Origin: JAHDBG01 sp963922685
GTDB lineage: Bacteria > Pseudomonadota > Gammaproteobacteria > Chromatiales > Chromatiaceae
Length of the DNA stretch: 64,000 nucleotides
Reading direction: 5' to 3'
Assembly (NCBI GenBank): GCA_963922685.1
Contig: CAWUJM010000001.1
Coordinates: 1 to 64,000 of the forward strand
Part shown: positions 6,889-15,019 of the stretch, piece after piece
How the letters are laid out: each line of letters opens with the position of its first letter
How positions within the stretch are numbered: the stretch's first letter is position 1
Notes under the pieces: generated by a model
What the model saw: only the letters and a program-made list of their open reading frames with translations
What the model was told of the DNA's origin: nothing
The model's database searches: none
Made by a program: the position numbers and the translations under genes

Positions 6889-9246
6889 ATGAAACGGATT
6901 TTAATGAATGCCACACAACCGGAGGAGGTGCGTGTGGCGATTGTGGACGGGCAGAAACTGGACAATCTGGATATTGAGGTCCCCGGACGTGAACTGAAGA
7001 AAGCCAATCTGTACAAAGGCCGGATCACACGAGTAGAGCCGAGCCTGGAGGCCGTGTTTGTCGATTATGGCGCAGAACGCCATGGCTTTCTGCCCATGAA
7101 AGAAATTGCGCGGGCCTATTTCAGTGGCACAGAGGATAGTGATCATTCCGGTGGGCGTCCTCGTGGCACCCTCAATGAGGGTCAGGAGCTGATTGTTCAG
7201 GTCGAAAAAGAAGAACGCGGCAATAAAGGCGCTGCCCTGACGACATTTCCTTCGCTGGCCGGGCGTTATCTGGTTCTGATGCCGAATAATCCGCGTGCCG
7301 GAGGCATTTCACGCCGGATAGACGGGCAGGAAAGAGCCGAATTACGCGCGGCCATGAATACCCTGACCGTGCCGGATGGCATGGGCATGATTGTGCGCAC
7401 CGCAGGCATTGGCAAAAATCCGGAAGAACTGCAGTGGGATCTGGATTATCTGCTGCACCTGTGGCAGGCGATAGAGACCTCAGCGCAGGCGCATAGTGCG
7501 CCCTTCCTGATTTATCAGGAAAGCGACATCATCGTACGTACCATCCGCGACCGGTTACGTGCCGATATTGCCGAGATTGTGCTGGATGATCCGGCAGCCT
7601 TTGAACGCGCTAAGCTGTTTGTGCAGCAGGTGTTACCGCAGAGTGAACACAAGTTGCGGCTGTATCAGGAAGAAGTGCCGCTGTTTTCACATTATCAGAT
7701 TGAGTCGCAGATTGAGTCAGCCTTTGCGCGCCAGGTCCGGCTACCGTCCGGTGGCTCTATTGTGATTGATCATACAGAAGCACTGACAGCAGTTGATATC
7801 AACTCAGCACGTGCTACGAAGGGTGCCGATATTGAGGAAACGGCCTTTTCGACCAATCTGGAGGCGGCAGAAGAGATTGCCCGTCAGCTGCGTTTACGCG
7901 ATTTGGGTGGGCTGTTTGTCGTCGACTTTATTGATATGTCAGTGCAGCGCCATCAACATGAGGTTGAAGCGAAATTACGTGACTGTATGCGGGAAGACCG
8001 GGCGCGGGTGCAGATCAGTCCGATCTCACGGTTTGGTCTGCTGGAGATGTCGCGGCAGCGGATCCGACCATCGCTGGGTGATTCATCGCATCAGACCTGC
8101 CCGCGTTGCGAAGGTCAGGGCCATATCCGTAGTATTGACTCGCTTGCCTTATCTATTCTGCGTCTGATTGAAGAGGCCTGCCTGAAAGAAAGTACCCGGA
8201 GCGTACAGGCACAATTGCCGGTGGATGTGGCCACCTACCTGCTGAATGAAAAACGCCAGATGATTCTGGACATGGAGGCCCGGCTGCAATGTGCTGTCAT
8301 CCTGTTGCCAAACAAACACCTGGAGACACCGGCCTATCGCATACAACGGTCACGGACACAGAAAAACGGCGATTCACCGCGTCATCGCAGTTATCGTCAG
8401 ATTGATCCGCCAGCAGAGTTTTATACCCGGTTACCGGTAAAACCGACCCGGAAGACAGCTCATAACCAGCCGAAAGTGCAGAATATTGTGCCGGCATCTC
8501 CGGCTCCGCAGAAGGCATCGAAGGTCAAACAATGGCTGCACGCACTGCTTACCCGGCAGCTGGCAAAAGAATCAGTGGAGGTCATGGAGGGTAAAGAATC
8601 CACTGGCCGTACCAATGCCCATCACCCGAACCGGCGACGGAACAGCAGAAGCGGACAGCGCCCGCAGGCGACACGTCAGCGACGCCAGCAGAGCACAACC
8701 GGGCAACGGGCAACATCGAACACGCCGCCTGCCCCGCAGCCACGTACGACTGAAACTGCAACTGAGCGTGAGCCGACAGCCAGAACACCCCGGCGGAGAC
8801 GCAGCCGCCGCCCAGGCAAAGAGCCCGCAGCGACAACCCGGACTGTCAGTCAGACAACAGACGCAACCGAGGCACCTGTATCAGAAACACCCGTAGCAAC
8901 AAACCGTCAGCCGCCACAGGCAGCAACCCGCACCAGAAAAGCACCCACCAGGCCAGCAGAGGGGGCGGTGCAACCTGAGGCCGCTACTGCTACGACGTCC
9001 TCTATACAGGCAGCCGACACGTCACCGCAACCACAGATGCAACAGGTTCACATACGTACGCCGAAAAAACCGGCAGCAGCGGCAACAACTGGCGCCGTTC
9101 CTGTCACACAGCAGCCGAAGAAGCCACCGGCCACCCCGGAGACGGTGCGGAATTCTGAATCAAAGCCAGTGGCGATGCCAAAGCCCCGGATGCAACAGAT
9201 TCGCACCAGAAAGACCGCTGACCCGGCAGGACGCGATGCAGACTGA
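6889..9246 (+). CDS. rne: Ribonuclease E
   Basis: 785 residues, shorter than the E. coli enzyme (1061). The catalytic half is colinear with E. coli: Asp303 in VDINSAR, Asp346 in VDFID, and the Zn-link CPRC at 404-407. S1 domain residues YKGRITRVEPSLEAVFVDYGAERHGFL lie near the N terminus. The C-terminal part (from about 510) is disordered, with Arg-rich clusters (RRRRSRR) and Ala/Thr/Pro-rich sequence that probably carries RNA- and degradosome-binding sites, though no recognisable enolase or PNPase microdomain was identified by eye. It performs mRNA turnover and rRNA/tRNA processing at the inner membrane. The start is fixed by MKRILMNATQ, matching E. coli. Confidence 0.97.
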   Translation: MKRILMNATQPEEVRVAIVDGQKLDNLDIEVPGRELKKANLYKGRITRVEPSLEAVFVDYGAERHGFLPMKEIARAYFSGTEDSDHSGGRPRGTLNEGQELIVQVEKEERGNKGAALTTFPSLAGRYLVLMPNNPRAGGISRRIDGQERAELRAAMNTLTVPDGMGMIVRTAGIGKNPEELQWDLDYLLHLWQAIETSAQAHSAPFLIYQESDIIVRTIRDRLRADIAEIVLDDPAAFERAKLFVQQVLPQSEHKLRLYQEEVPLFSHYQIESQIESAFARQVRLPSGGSIVIDHTEALTAVDINSARATKGADIEETAFSTNLEAAEEIARQLRLRDLGGLFVVDFIDMSVQRHQHEVEAKLRDCMREDRARVQISPISRFGLLEMSRQRIRPSLGDSSHQTCPRCEGQGHIRSIDSLALSILRLIEEACLKESTRSVQAQLPVDVATYLLNEKRQMILDMEARLQCAVILLPNKHLETPAYRIQRSRTQKNGDSPRHRSYRQIDPPAEFYTRLPVKPTRKTAHNQPKVQNIVPASPAPQKASKVKQWLHALLTRQLAKESVEVMEGKESTGRTNAHHPNRRRNSRSGQRPQATRQRRQQSTTGQRATSNTPPAPQPRTTETATEREPTARTPRRRRSRRPGKEPAATTRTVSQTTDATEAPVSETPVATNRQPPQAATRTRKAPTRPAEGAVQPEAATATTSSIQAADTSPQPQMQQVHIRTPKKPAAAATTGAVPVTQQPKKPPATPETVRNSESKPVAMPKPRMQQIRTRKTADPAGRDAD

Positions 9247-9292
9247 TGCGGATTAATATGCCGGAATACTGCAACCCAAAGGATGTTAACTC

Positions 9293-9688
9293 ATGAACAG
9301 ACCGGTTTTTTCTTCGTTGCGTAACAACTATCGGACTTCGATAGTGAGTGACTACGACAACACTTGTGCAATCAGGATGAGTATGGCGCTGATTGCAGTG
9401 AACCGTGATTATAAGCAGGCATTCAGGTCATCAACTGCAAATCGTACCGGAAAAGGGTATGTCAGAGGAGCGCAGGATCTGGCTGTAATCCTGAATCGAT
9501 TATGGGGTGTTCGGGATCAGGGTTGGTCAGGTACTGCAGGCACACCCGTTGGAAACGGTGTGATCTGCTACATGAATATCCCGGGGTTTAGTGGTCAGGG
9601 CCATATTGGCTTGTGGGAGAACGGAGCACCCTACAATAATGATGCTTACTGGAGCGCCAACCCGGTCTGGTTCTGGAGGCTACGTTAA
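9293..9688 (+). CDS. Tae4-like peptidoglycan amidase (T6SS effector family)
   Basis: 131 residues with the Tae4 family layout: an N-terminal NTCAIRMSMAL segment with the presumed catalytic Cys25, and GHIGLWENG with the presumed catalytic His104 followed by Asp117. This is an NlpC/P60-like cysteine amidase fold that cuts D-Glu-mDAP bonds in peptidoglycan. It has no signal peptide, as expected for an effector delivered by a secretion apparatus, but no T6SS gene is visible. Base composition is richer in A/T than rne upstream, suggesting acquisition. A lipoprotein gene starts 1 nt after its stop. The family call rests on motifs; delivery route and toxicity are inferred. Confidence 0.7.
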   Translation: MNRPVFSSLRNNYRTSIVSDYDNTCAIRMSMALIAVNRDYKQAFRSSTANRTGKGYVRGAQDLAVILNRLWGVRDQGWSGTAGTPVGNGVICYMNIPGFSGQGHIGLWENGAPYNNDAYWSANPVWFWRLR

Positions 9689-9689
9689 A

Positions 9690-10193
9690 ATGTCAAAGAT
9701 CTCCATACCTGCACTCGTTTTTTTATTACTAATGACTGGTTGTGCTGGGATTGCGACCGGTATGGATGTTACAGACCGAAGATCGCACGTCACTATATTC
9801 TCTGACGAGGGAGAAAAGAAAGAAATATGGCTGGATCGGCTTGACACACCTGTAATACAGGCACCCACCATCCCAAGCGGCAGTTTCAAAAAGTCTGATG
9901 GCGTGTATTGGTATCCCGGATCGGTATCTCTGGAGGGACTAGCCAGATTTTCAATATCTGAAGGAGATACCTGGCTACTGCGATTTAGTGCGGAACCCCT
10001 GAAAGATAAGAGATACTCTGTTTTCTCGTATACATTAAGCCATGCTGGCGAGGTAAAGAGAACAGGAGAAGTGACCTTCCCCGGGCCGATAGATATATTG
10101 TCCGGAATTGAACGCCCGCTTGTGACCCTCATTGACATTGAGACGAAAAACGGAGATTGGTTTTCTGTCGGTGTGACTATCGGCAACAGGTGA
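9690..10193 (+). CDS. Small lipoprotein, possible immunity partner of the amidase
   Basis: 167 residues from the ATG at 9690, immediately after the amidase stop, so the two genes are almost certainly co-transcribed. It begins with a lipoprotein signal (hydrophobic run, then LLLMTGC with Cys as the likely lipidated residue). The rest looks beta-rich, without a family I recognise; it does not resemble the helical Tai4 immunity proteins. A periplasm-facing lipoprotein encoded beside a peptidoglycan amidase is a reasonable immunity candidate, but that is inference from position only. Composition is A/T-rich like its neighbour. Confidence 0.6.
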   Translation: MSKISIPALVFLLLMTGCAGIATGMDVTDRRSHVTIFSDEGEKKEIWLDRLDTPVIQAPTIPSGSFKKSDGVYWYPGSVSLEGLARFSISEGDTWLLRFSAEPLKDKRYSVFSYTLSHAGEVKRTGEVTFPGPIDILSGIERPLVTLIDIETKNGDWFSVGVTIGNR

Positions 10194-10206
10194 AGCCGGA
10201 TGGTCT

Positions 10207-10368
10207 TCAGCTAATACCTAAGTCATCGTACATTTCCCAGGCATTTTCATAATGTGTTAAACCTATTCCATTTTTTGTATCTTCAAAGGCTTTCAGAGTT
10301 TCTTCGTCAGGTATCCGAGCATCAAAAGGTAGCCCATTGCACAAGCCTACCTGCTTACCTGAGGTCAT
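10207..10368 (-). pseudogene. C-terminal stub of a RelB/DinJ-family antitoxin
   Basis: A 53-codon frame whose ATG overlaps the kdsD stop as ATGA. The translation contains LPFDARIPDEETLKAFEDT and ends with GLTHYENAWEMYDDLGIS, which matches the C-terminal half of RelB/DinJ antitoxins (ALPF..R.P...T followed by an E/D-rich tail ending DLGI). The N-terminal ribbon-helix-helix DNA-binding half is missing, and no RelE/YafQ toxin lies nearby. It is best read as a truncated relic attached to kdsD, though translation by coupling is possible. Composition is A/T-rich like the neighbouring insert. Confidence 0.55.
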
Positions 10369-11330
10369 ACCACACCAGCGGCCAGCAGATCGTGCATATG
10401 CACAGCACCCACCAGACGGGCATCATCTAACACCAGCAGGGCATTGATCTGCCGGTCCTGCATCAGCTTCAGTGCCTCAGCCGCCAGTCTGTCCGGATGG
10501 ATATGGATGCCGGGGCGGGTCATGAGTTCGGCTATGTCGGTCTGATACAGATCCTGACGACGTGCCAGACAGCGGCGCAGGTCGCCGTCAGTAAACACGC
10601 CAAGAACCCGGTCTTGTAAATCCACAATTGCGGTCATACCAAGCCCCTTGGCACTCATTTCAATCAATGCTGCGGGGACACTGGCATCGGTACTGACCTG
10701 CGGAATACGTTCACCCGTGTGCATAATATCGCTGACCCGCAATAACAAGCGTCGTCCCAGACTACCGCCCGGATGGGAACGTGCAAAGTCTTCCGGGGTA
10801 AAGCCACGGGCCTGCAACAGCGCAATGGCGAGCGCATCACCCATGACCAGTGCCGCTGTCGTGCTGGCAGTAGGTGCCAGATCCAGTGGGCAGGCTTCCT
10901 GAGTGATAGTGAGGGTCAGCGAGATATTCGCCTGTTGCGCCAAGGTGGAGTCGGGATGGCCGGTCAGGCTGATCAGAGGGATGCCAAGGCGTCTGATCAG
11001 CGGCAGGATGGTGAGGAGTTCGGTCGTTTCACCCGAGTGAGAAAGGGCCAGAACGATATCCTGAGGGGTCAGCATACCCAGATCGCCGTGACTGGCTTCG
11101 GCCGGATGGACAAAGAAGGCGGGGGTGCCGGTACTGGCTAGGGTGGCAGCGGTCTTGCGACCGATATGGCCGGACTTGCCCATACCAGTGACGATCACGC
11201 GCCCGCTGCAGGCCAGTATGGCCTGACAGGCACTAACAAACTGTGTGTCCAGCTGAGCTTCAAGTTGCCGGATGGCGTCGCCTTCAATCCGGACAACCCG
11301 TCTGGCCCAGTCCAGCATGTTATTGATCAT
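10365..11330 (-). CDS. kdsD: Arabinose-5-phosphate isomerase (KdsD/KpsF)
   Basis: 321 residues. An N-terminal SIS domain (GMGKSGHIGRKTAATLASTG, then HPAEASHGDLGM) is followed by two CBS domains (MSAKGLGMTAIVD and INALLVLDDARLVGAVH regions). It converts ribulose-5-P to arabinose-5-P, the first step of Kdo synthesis for LPS. It usually sits beside kdsC and lpt genes; here it is the last intact gene of the sigma-E operon, overlapping rseC by 4 bp, which places Kdo supply under envelope-stress control. kdsC is found separately at 16.8 kb. Confidence 0.95.
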   Translation of the reverse strand: MINNMLDWARRVVRIEGDAIRQLEAQLDTQFVSACQAILACSGRVIVTGMGKSGHIGRKTAATLASTGTPAFFVHPAEASHGDLGMLTPQDIVLALSHSGETTELLTILPLIRRLGIPLISLTGHPDSTLAQQANISLTLTITQEACPLDLAPTASTTAALVMGDALAIALLQARGFTPEDFARSHPGGSLGRRLLLRVSDIMHTGERIPQVSTDASVPAALIEMSAKGLGMTAIVDLQDRVLGVFTDGDLRRCLARRQDLYQTDIAELMTRPGIHIHPDRLAAEALKLMQDRQINALLVLDDARLVGAVHMHDLLAAGVV

Positions 11331-11797
11331 CTGTCGTAGTATAGTTTTCGGAGTCTGCTATATCTGGCACTAACCAGACCTGCCACCAGCCCGGTCAGGC
11401 CGAACCAGATGCTGAGTAATTCCCCGTCTGACGCCAACCATTCCGCTACTCCTACCCCGATCAGAGCACCCAGCAATAAGCCGCTTAAGGGCCAGCCATA
11501 CAGGCACCAGACCGCCTGTTGTACAGCAGTCCGCTGCATAACGAGCCTGACCTGATCACCGACCTGTACCGGAAATGTCACGCGATCGCGCGCGATCTTT
11601 AGCGGGTAAGACCGACGGGACCATAATCGCGTTATCCAGGCCGCACCACATCCGCTCTGTCGCTGACAGGAGCGGCAACGCTGCGCTGATATCGCCAGAT
11701 GGATCTGGTCTGCATCACACGACACCACCTGCGCCAGCTGTTCTGTCACTGCCTGATCTGCGGGAACAGGGTCAGGAGTAAAATACACGGTTTTCAC
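11327..11797 (-). CDS. rseC: RseC family sigma-E modulator
   Basis: 156 residues. The N-terminal cytoplasmic part carries a Cys cluster (CRSCQRQSGCGA) characteristic of RseC/MucC, followed by two adjacent transmembrane helices (AVWCLYGWPLSGLLLGALIG and SIWFGLTGLVAGLVSA). RseC positively modulates sigma-E and is linked to the Rsx/Rnf SoxR-reducing complex. It overlaps rseB (4 bp) and kdsD (4 bp), so translation is coupled through the unit. rnfAB lies just upstream of rpoE, an interesting neighbour given that link. Confidence 0.88.
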   Translation of the reverse strand: MKTVYFTPDPVPADQAVTEQLAQVVSCDADQIHLAISAQRCRSCQRQSGCGAAWITRLWSRRSYPLKIARDRVTFPVQVGDQVRLVMQRTAVQQAVWCLYGWPLSGLLLGALIGVGVAEWLASDGELLSIWFGLTGLVAGLVSARYSRLRKLYYDR

Positions 11798-12738
11798 GGG
11801 ACAGGCCGCACGGCATCCATCATCTGCTGCAAGGTCTCTTGCGGCACCTGACCCAACAGGGTGAGACGCTGGTTATACTTGCGTGCGCCCAGGATCTCCG
11901 TCGCCCCCTGCTTGGAAAACCCTTGCAGACTACCATCCATCCAGGGTTCAATGTACAGCGACATCATACTCAGGCCATCAGAAAAGATGAAATGGTCACG
12001 TTGTTTTTCAGGTCGGTAATGATGCAGTTGCATGGCAAATCCGGCAGGCAGGGCCGCAAACTGCCAGCGTTGCGCTGCTGCAGACCGATCAGACGATGTG
12101 TCCATCGGTATCGGATGTTGCCTGCTGCTCATAGCCGGTGTGTTTTTCAGCGTCAGCTGTATGAACAGGGTCTGCGCCAGTGGCTGTTGCTGATGATCCA
12201 GCAGGACCGAGCGTAACGGTAGTTTCGTTTCCTGATCCAGATACAAACGACGGCCAAGACGCAACCTGTCCTGCGGTTCTATCAGCACAATCTGCGCCAG
12301 CCGGTCTGCTACCCGATGTTGTTTACCCAGAGACAGCCGGTAGTGTGGTGCCATCTGCTGATAATGAAACAAACAATTCATACCCAGAATATGCTGATTC
12401 TGTACCACCCTGTCATCACCCGGCGGGGCATGCATCACACCACGATCACGCCGTATCTGATAGGGCACACCACTCAATGCACTCAGATATTCTGTTTCAC
12501 CAGCCGCATGGCTCTGGTGCTGCAGGTGCATCACCTCCAGTTCAGAACCAACCTGATACACCACGCGTCCCTCATAGTCCAGATGATGCACGGCGTGATG
12601 CATCGCCTGCAGCCAGTCTGCCGCTGTCAGTGGTACTGTCTGCGCCTGAACTGCAGCGGGCAACATAAAAACACTCCACCAGACCATCTGCATCAGCGTC
12701 CCGGTGTATGTCTGCAGCATACCTTGTCTACGGCACAT
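11794..12738 (-). CDS. rseB: Periplasmic sigma-E regulator RseB (MucB)
   Basis: 314 residues with a signal peptide (VWWSVFMLPAAVQAQT, cleavage near residue 33) and the two-domain MucB/RseB body: a lipoprotein-carrier-like N-terminal domain (YEGRVVYQVGSELEVMHLQH) and a smaller C-terminal domain (QRWQFAALPAGFAM...FSDGLSMMSLYIE). RseB binds RseA and blocks DegS cleavage until it senses LPS or mislocalised lipoproteins. The first ATG overlaps rseA; an internal ATG at 12720 just past the rseA stop is an equally possible start. Confidence 0.92.
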   Translation of the reverse strand: MCRRQGMLQTYTGTLMQMVWWSVFMLPAAVQAQTVPLTAADWLQAMHHAVHHLDYEGRVVYQVGSELEVMHLQHQSHAAGETEYLSALSGVPYQIRRDRGVMHAPPGDDRVVQNQHILGMNCLFHYQQMAPHYRLSLGKQHRVADRLAQIVLIEPQDRLRLGRRLYLDQETKLPLRSVLLDHQQQPLAQTLFIQLTLKNTPAMSSRQHPIPMDTSSDRSAAAQRWQFAALPAGFAMQLHHYRPEKQRDHFIFSDGLSMMSLYIEPWMDGSLQGFSKQGATEILGARKYNQRLTLLGQVPQETLQQMMDAVRPVP

Positions 12739-13210
12739 GATGAACTGCCATCAGCGCACCACCAGCATTCGGTTGGGTCACGTGACTCGCTCCCAGATAC
12801 GCATGATGCTCAGACAGATAGCGATTCAGATAGGCGGGTGGTAATAAGGCCTGATCCGGTGCCTCCACAAACATCCACTGAGGTACCAGACCAATCGCCA
12901 GTAACGCAACCGATGCCGCAAACGCCATCTGCCAGCGACGGCGTGGTGCGCGCTGCAATCTCTGCGCAACCGGCGCAAACACGGTCGGCTCTGCCGCCAG
13001 CGCCTGTTGCACCCGGGCCGCCACATCAGATACATCCGGCGTGGTATCATGCTGCAATAACCGGCGAACCCGCTGGTAACGCGCCCAGACCGCGCTCAGC
13101 TCCGGATCATCCAATACCACCCGGCTGACGGCCATGTGCTCATCCGCAGATAACTCGTCATCCATACAGCAGGACACTCGCTCACGCGCATTCATGACAC
13201 AATAACTCAT
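12728..13210 (-). CDS. rseA: Anti-sigma-E factor RseA
   Basis: 160 residues. The N-terminal anti-sigma domain (RERVSCCMDDELSADE..., then DPELSAVWARYQRVRRLLQHD) is followed by a single membrane helix (WQMAFAASVALLAIGLV, near residue 100) and a periplasmic tail, as in E. coli RseA. It holds RpoE inactive until proteolysed by DegS and RseP. A second ATG six codons in (ATGAATGCG) is a possible start. The gene begins 24 bp after rpoE. Confidence 0.9.
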   Translation of the reverse strand: MSYCVMNARERVSCCMDDELSADEHMAVSRVVLDDPELSAVWARYQRVRRLLQHDTTPDVSDVAARVQQALAAEPTVFAPVAQRLQRAPRRRWQMAFAASVALLAIGLVPQWMFVEAPDQALLPPAYLNRYLSEHHAYLGASHVTQPNAGGALMAVHHVP

Positions 13211-13234
13211 TCATAAAAACAACTTGTACTCAGG

Positions 13235-13798
13235 TTATAACGCGGCCGCAATTGCCTCGCGCGCCCGGAAGATGCGTGATCGCACGGTACCAATCGGGCA
13301 GTCCATCGCGGCTGCAATGTCGGCATAAGTCAGTCCCTGTAGTTCACGCAGGGTTAACGCTGTACGTAAATCCGGCGGCAAGGCCTCCAGAGCACTGTGC
13401 AGGGTCTGCAGCGTATCGTCCCGTATCGCTAATTGTTCCGGGGTCGCATGTTCCTTCAGGTGCCCCCCCATCTCCAGCTGTTCTGCGGTAGTTGCCTCAA
13501 TATCTTCCTGTGGCGGACGACGTTTGCGTGCGACCAGATAATTCTTCGCCGTATTGATCGCGATACGATATAACCAGGTATAAAAGGCACTATCTCCCCG
13601 GAAGTCAGGCAGTGCCCGATAGGCCTTAATAAACGCCTCCTGAGTGACATCCAACACTTCATCCGGATCGCGGATATAACGCATCAGCAGACTGGCCACC
13701 TTCTGCTGATATTTCAGCACCAGCGCATTAAACGCCTGCTTATCGCCGCGCTGAACCCGTTCCACCAGACGCTGATCGGTTGCCCTGTCAGCAGTCAC
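13235..13798 (-). CDS. rpoE: ECF sigma factor RpoE (AlgU)
   Basis: About 187 residues from a GTG at 13796-13798, chosen because GAGGGGAG lies just upstream; an in-frame TTG at 13813 is less likely. Region 2 (FNALVLKYQQKVASLL, DVTQEAFIKAYRALPDFRGD) and region 4 (TLRELQGLTYADIAAAMDCP, GTVRSRIFRAREAI) are close to E. coli RpoE. It directs envelope-stress transcription and is kept inactive by RseA, encoded next. Likely autoregulated through the sigma-E-type promoter at 13854-13880. Confidence 0.95.
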   Translation of the reverse strand: MTADRATDQRLVERVQRGDKQAFNALVLKYQQKVASLLMRYIRDPDEVLDVTQEAFIKAYRALPDFRGDSAFYTWLYRIAINTAKNYLVARKRRPPQEDIEATTAEQLEMGGHLKEHATPEQLAIRDDTLQTLHSALEALPPDLRTALTLRELQGLTYADIAAAMDCPIGTVRSRIFRAREAIAAAL

Positions 13799-13853
13799 GC
13801 ACACTCCCCTCAAGTCTCCGGTTGCCGGATTCTGAAATGATCAACTGGCACAT

Positions 13854-13880
13854 ACTGACCTCAATTCCGCTGAAAGTTTC
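13854..13880 (-). promoter_or_regulatory. Candidate sigma-E promoter of rpoE
   Basis: On the minus strand a -35 element GAAACTT (13874-13880) and a -10 element TCAGT (13854-13858) are separated by 15 nt, close to the sigma-E consensus (GGAACTT, 15-16 nt, TCNAA/TCTGA). It lies about 55 nt before the rpoE GTG, as expected for autoregulation. Prediction by eye only. Confidence 0.45.
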
Positions 13881-13898
13881 ACCACGCAACACCTTTTT

Positions 13899-14438
13899 TC
13901 ACGCAGCCGTGCCTGGCATCGGCCAACGCCAGGTCGCTGGTGTATCCGCAACCGGCTCCATGCGGATACAATCAACCGGACAGGGCGGCAGACACAAATC
14001 GCAGCCGGTACATTCGTCCGCAATCACCGTATGCATCTGCTTCGCCGCGCCCAGGATCGCATCTACCGGACAGGCCTGAATACATAAGGTGCAGCCAATA
14101 CAATCCTGTTCAATAATCCTTGCCACCGACTTCGGTTTTGCCGCTGCTGCCTCATCTGCCAGCGGCACCGGATCGCGCCCGAGCAGATCTGCCAGCGCCA
14201 CCATGGTGACCTCACCGCCCGGCGGACAACGATTGATTTCGGCCTCACCCGCCGCAATCGCCTCGGCATACGGACGACAGCCCGCATAGCTGCACTGGCC
14301 ACATTGTGTCTGCGGCAGCAACGCATCAACCTGATCAGCGACCGGATCACCCTGCACCCGGAACCGGATCGCCGCGTAGCCCAGTAACAGGCCGAAAAAT
14401 AAGGCCAGTGCCGCTATCGCCAGTACCGCAGACCACAT
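13899..14438 (-). CDS. rnfB: Ion-translocating oxidoreductase subunit RnfB/RsxB
   Basis: 179 residues. An N-terminal membrane helix (VLAIAALALFFGLLLGYAA), a 4Fe-4S domain with CGQCSYAGCRPYAEAI, and two ferredoxin clusters (CIGCTLCIQACP and CTGCDLCLPPCP) match RnfB in order and length. It passes electrons within the Rnf/Rsx complex, which couples ferredoxin and NADH redox to ion flux or reduces SoxR. Its start abuts the rnfA stop by one base. The usual rnfCDGE genes do not follow; rpoE lies 100 bp downstream. Confidence 0.95.
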   Translation of the reverse strand: MWSAVLAIAALALFFGLLLGYAAIRFRVQGDPVADQVDALLPQTQCGQCSYAGCRPYAEAIAAGEAEINRCPPGGEVTMVALADLLGRDPVPLADEAAAAKPKSVARIIEQDCIGCTLCIQACPVDAILGAAKQMHTVIADECTGCDLCLPPCPVDCIRMEPVADTPATWRWPMPGTAA

Positions 14439-15019
14439 CAGCCCGGCACCAGCCCGGCAAAGCCCATAAAGGCCATCGACATTAAGCCTGCCGTCACCAG
14501 AGCGATCGCATTACCCTGCCAGACCACCGGCACATCCGCGACCAGAATGCGCTCACGCAGGGCAGCAAACAATATCAGAACGACTGAAAATCCAACCGCC
14601 GCTCCGAAACCATACAGGGCGGATGCCACAAAACCGTGCTGTTCCTGGCTGTTCAGCAGAGCGACACCTAATACCGCACAATTCGTTGTGATTAACGGCA
14701 GAAAGATACCCAGCACCTGATACAGCAGCGGACTGGTCTTGTGTAATACCATCTCCGTAAACTGGACCACAGCTGCAATCACCAGAATGAACGCTATCGT
14801 GCGCAGATACACCAGTTCCAGCGGTTCCAGCAGATACGCATTCACTAAATAACTACTGACAGACGATAATGTCAGCACAAATGAGGTCGCCAGCCCCATG
14901 CCCAGCGCTGTTTCCAGCTTACGTGACACGCCCATAAAGGGACACAGGCCTAAAAATTTGACCAGAACAAAATTATTGACCAGCACTGTGCTGACTAAGA
15001 TCAGCGCATACTCACCCAT
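14438..15019 (-). CDS. rnfA: Ion-translocating oxidoreductase subunit RnfA/RsxA
   Basis: 193 residues with six predicted membrane helices; it begins MGEYALILVSTVLVNNFVLV and continues VKFLGLCPFMGVS, nearly identical in plan to E. coli RsxA. The start ATG is set by this N terminus and by an AGGAG ribosome site that lies inside the first codons of divergent hemW. It is a membrane subunit of the Rnf/Rsx complex. Only rnfA and rnfB are present at this locus. Confidence 0.95.
   Translation of the reverse strand: MGEYALILVSTVLVNNFVLVKFLGLCPFMGVSRKLETALGMGLATSFVLTLSSVSSYLVNAYLLEPLELVYLRTIAFILVIAAVVQFTEMVLHKTSPLLYQVLGIFLPLITTNCAVLGVALLNSQEQHGFVASALYGFGAAVGFSVVLILFAALRERILVADVPVVWQGNAIALVTAGLMSMAFMGFAGLVPG

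Noticed and set aside
6843..7028. N-terminal extension of RluC
   Set aside because: It would overlap the first codons of rne in antisense and lacks similarity; MNHHVAPP is the better start.
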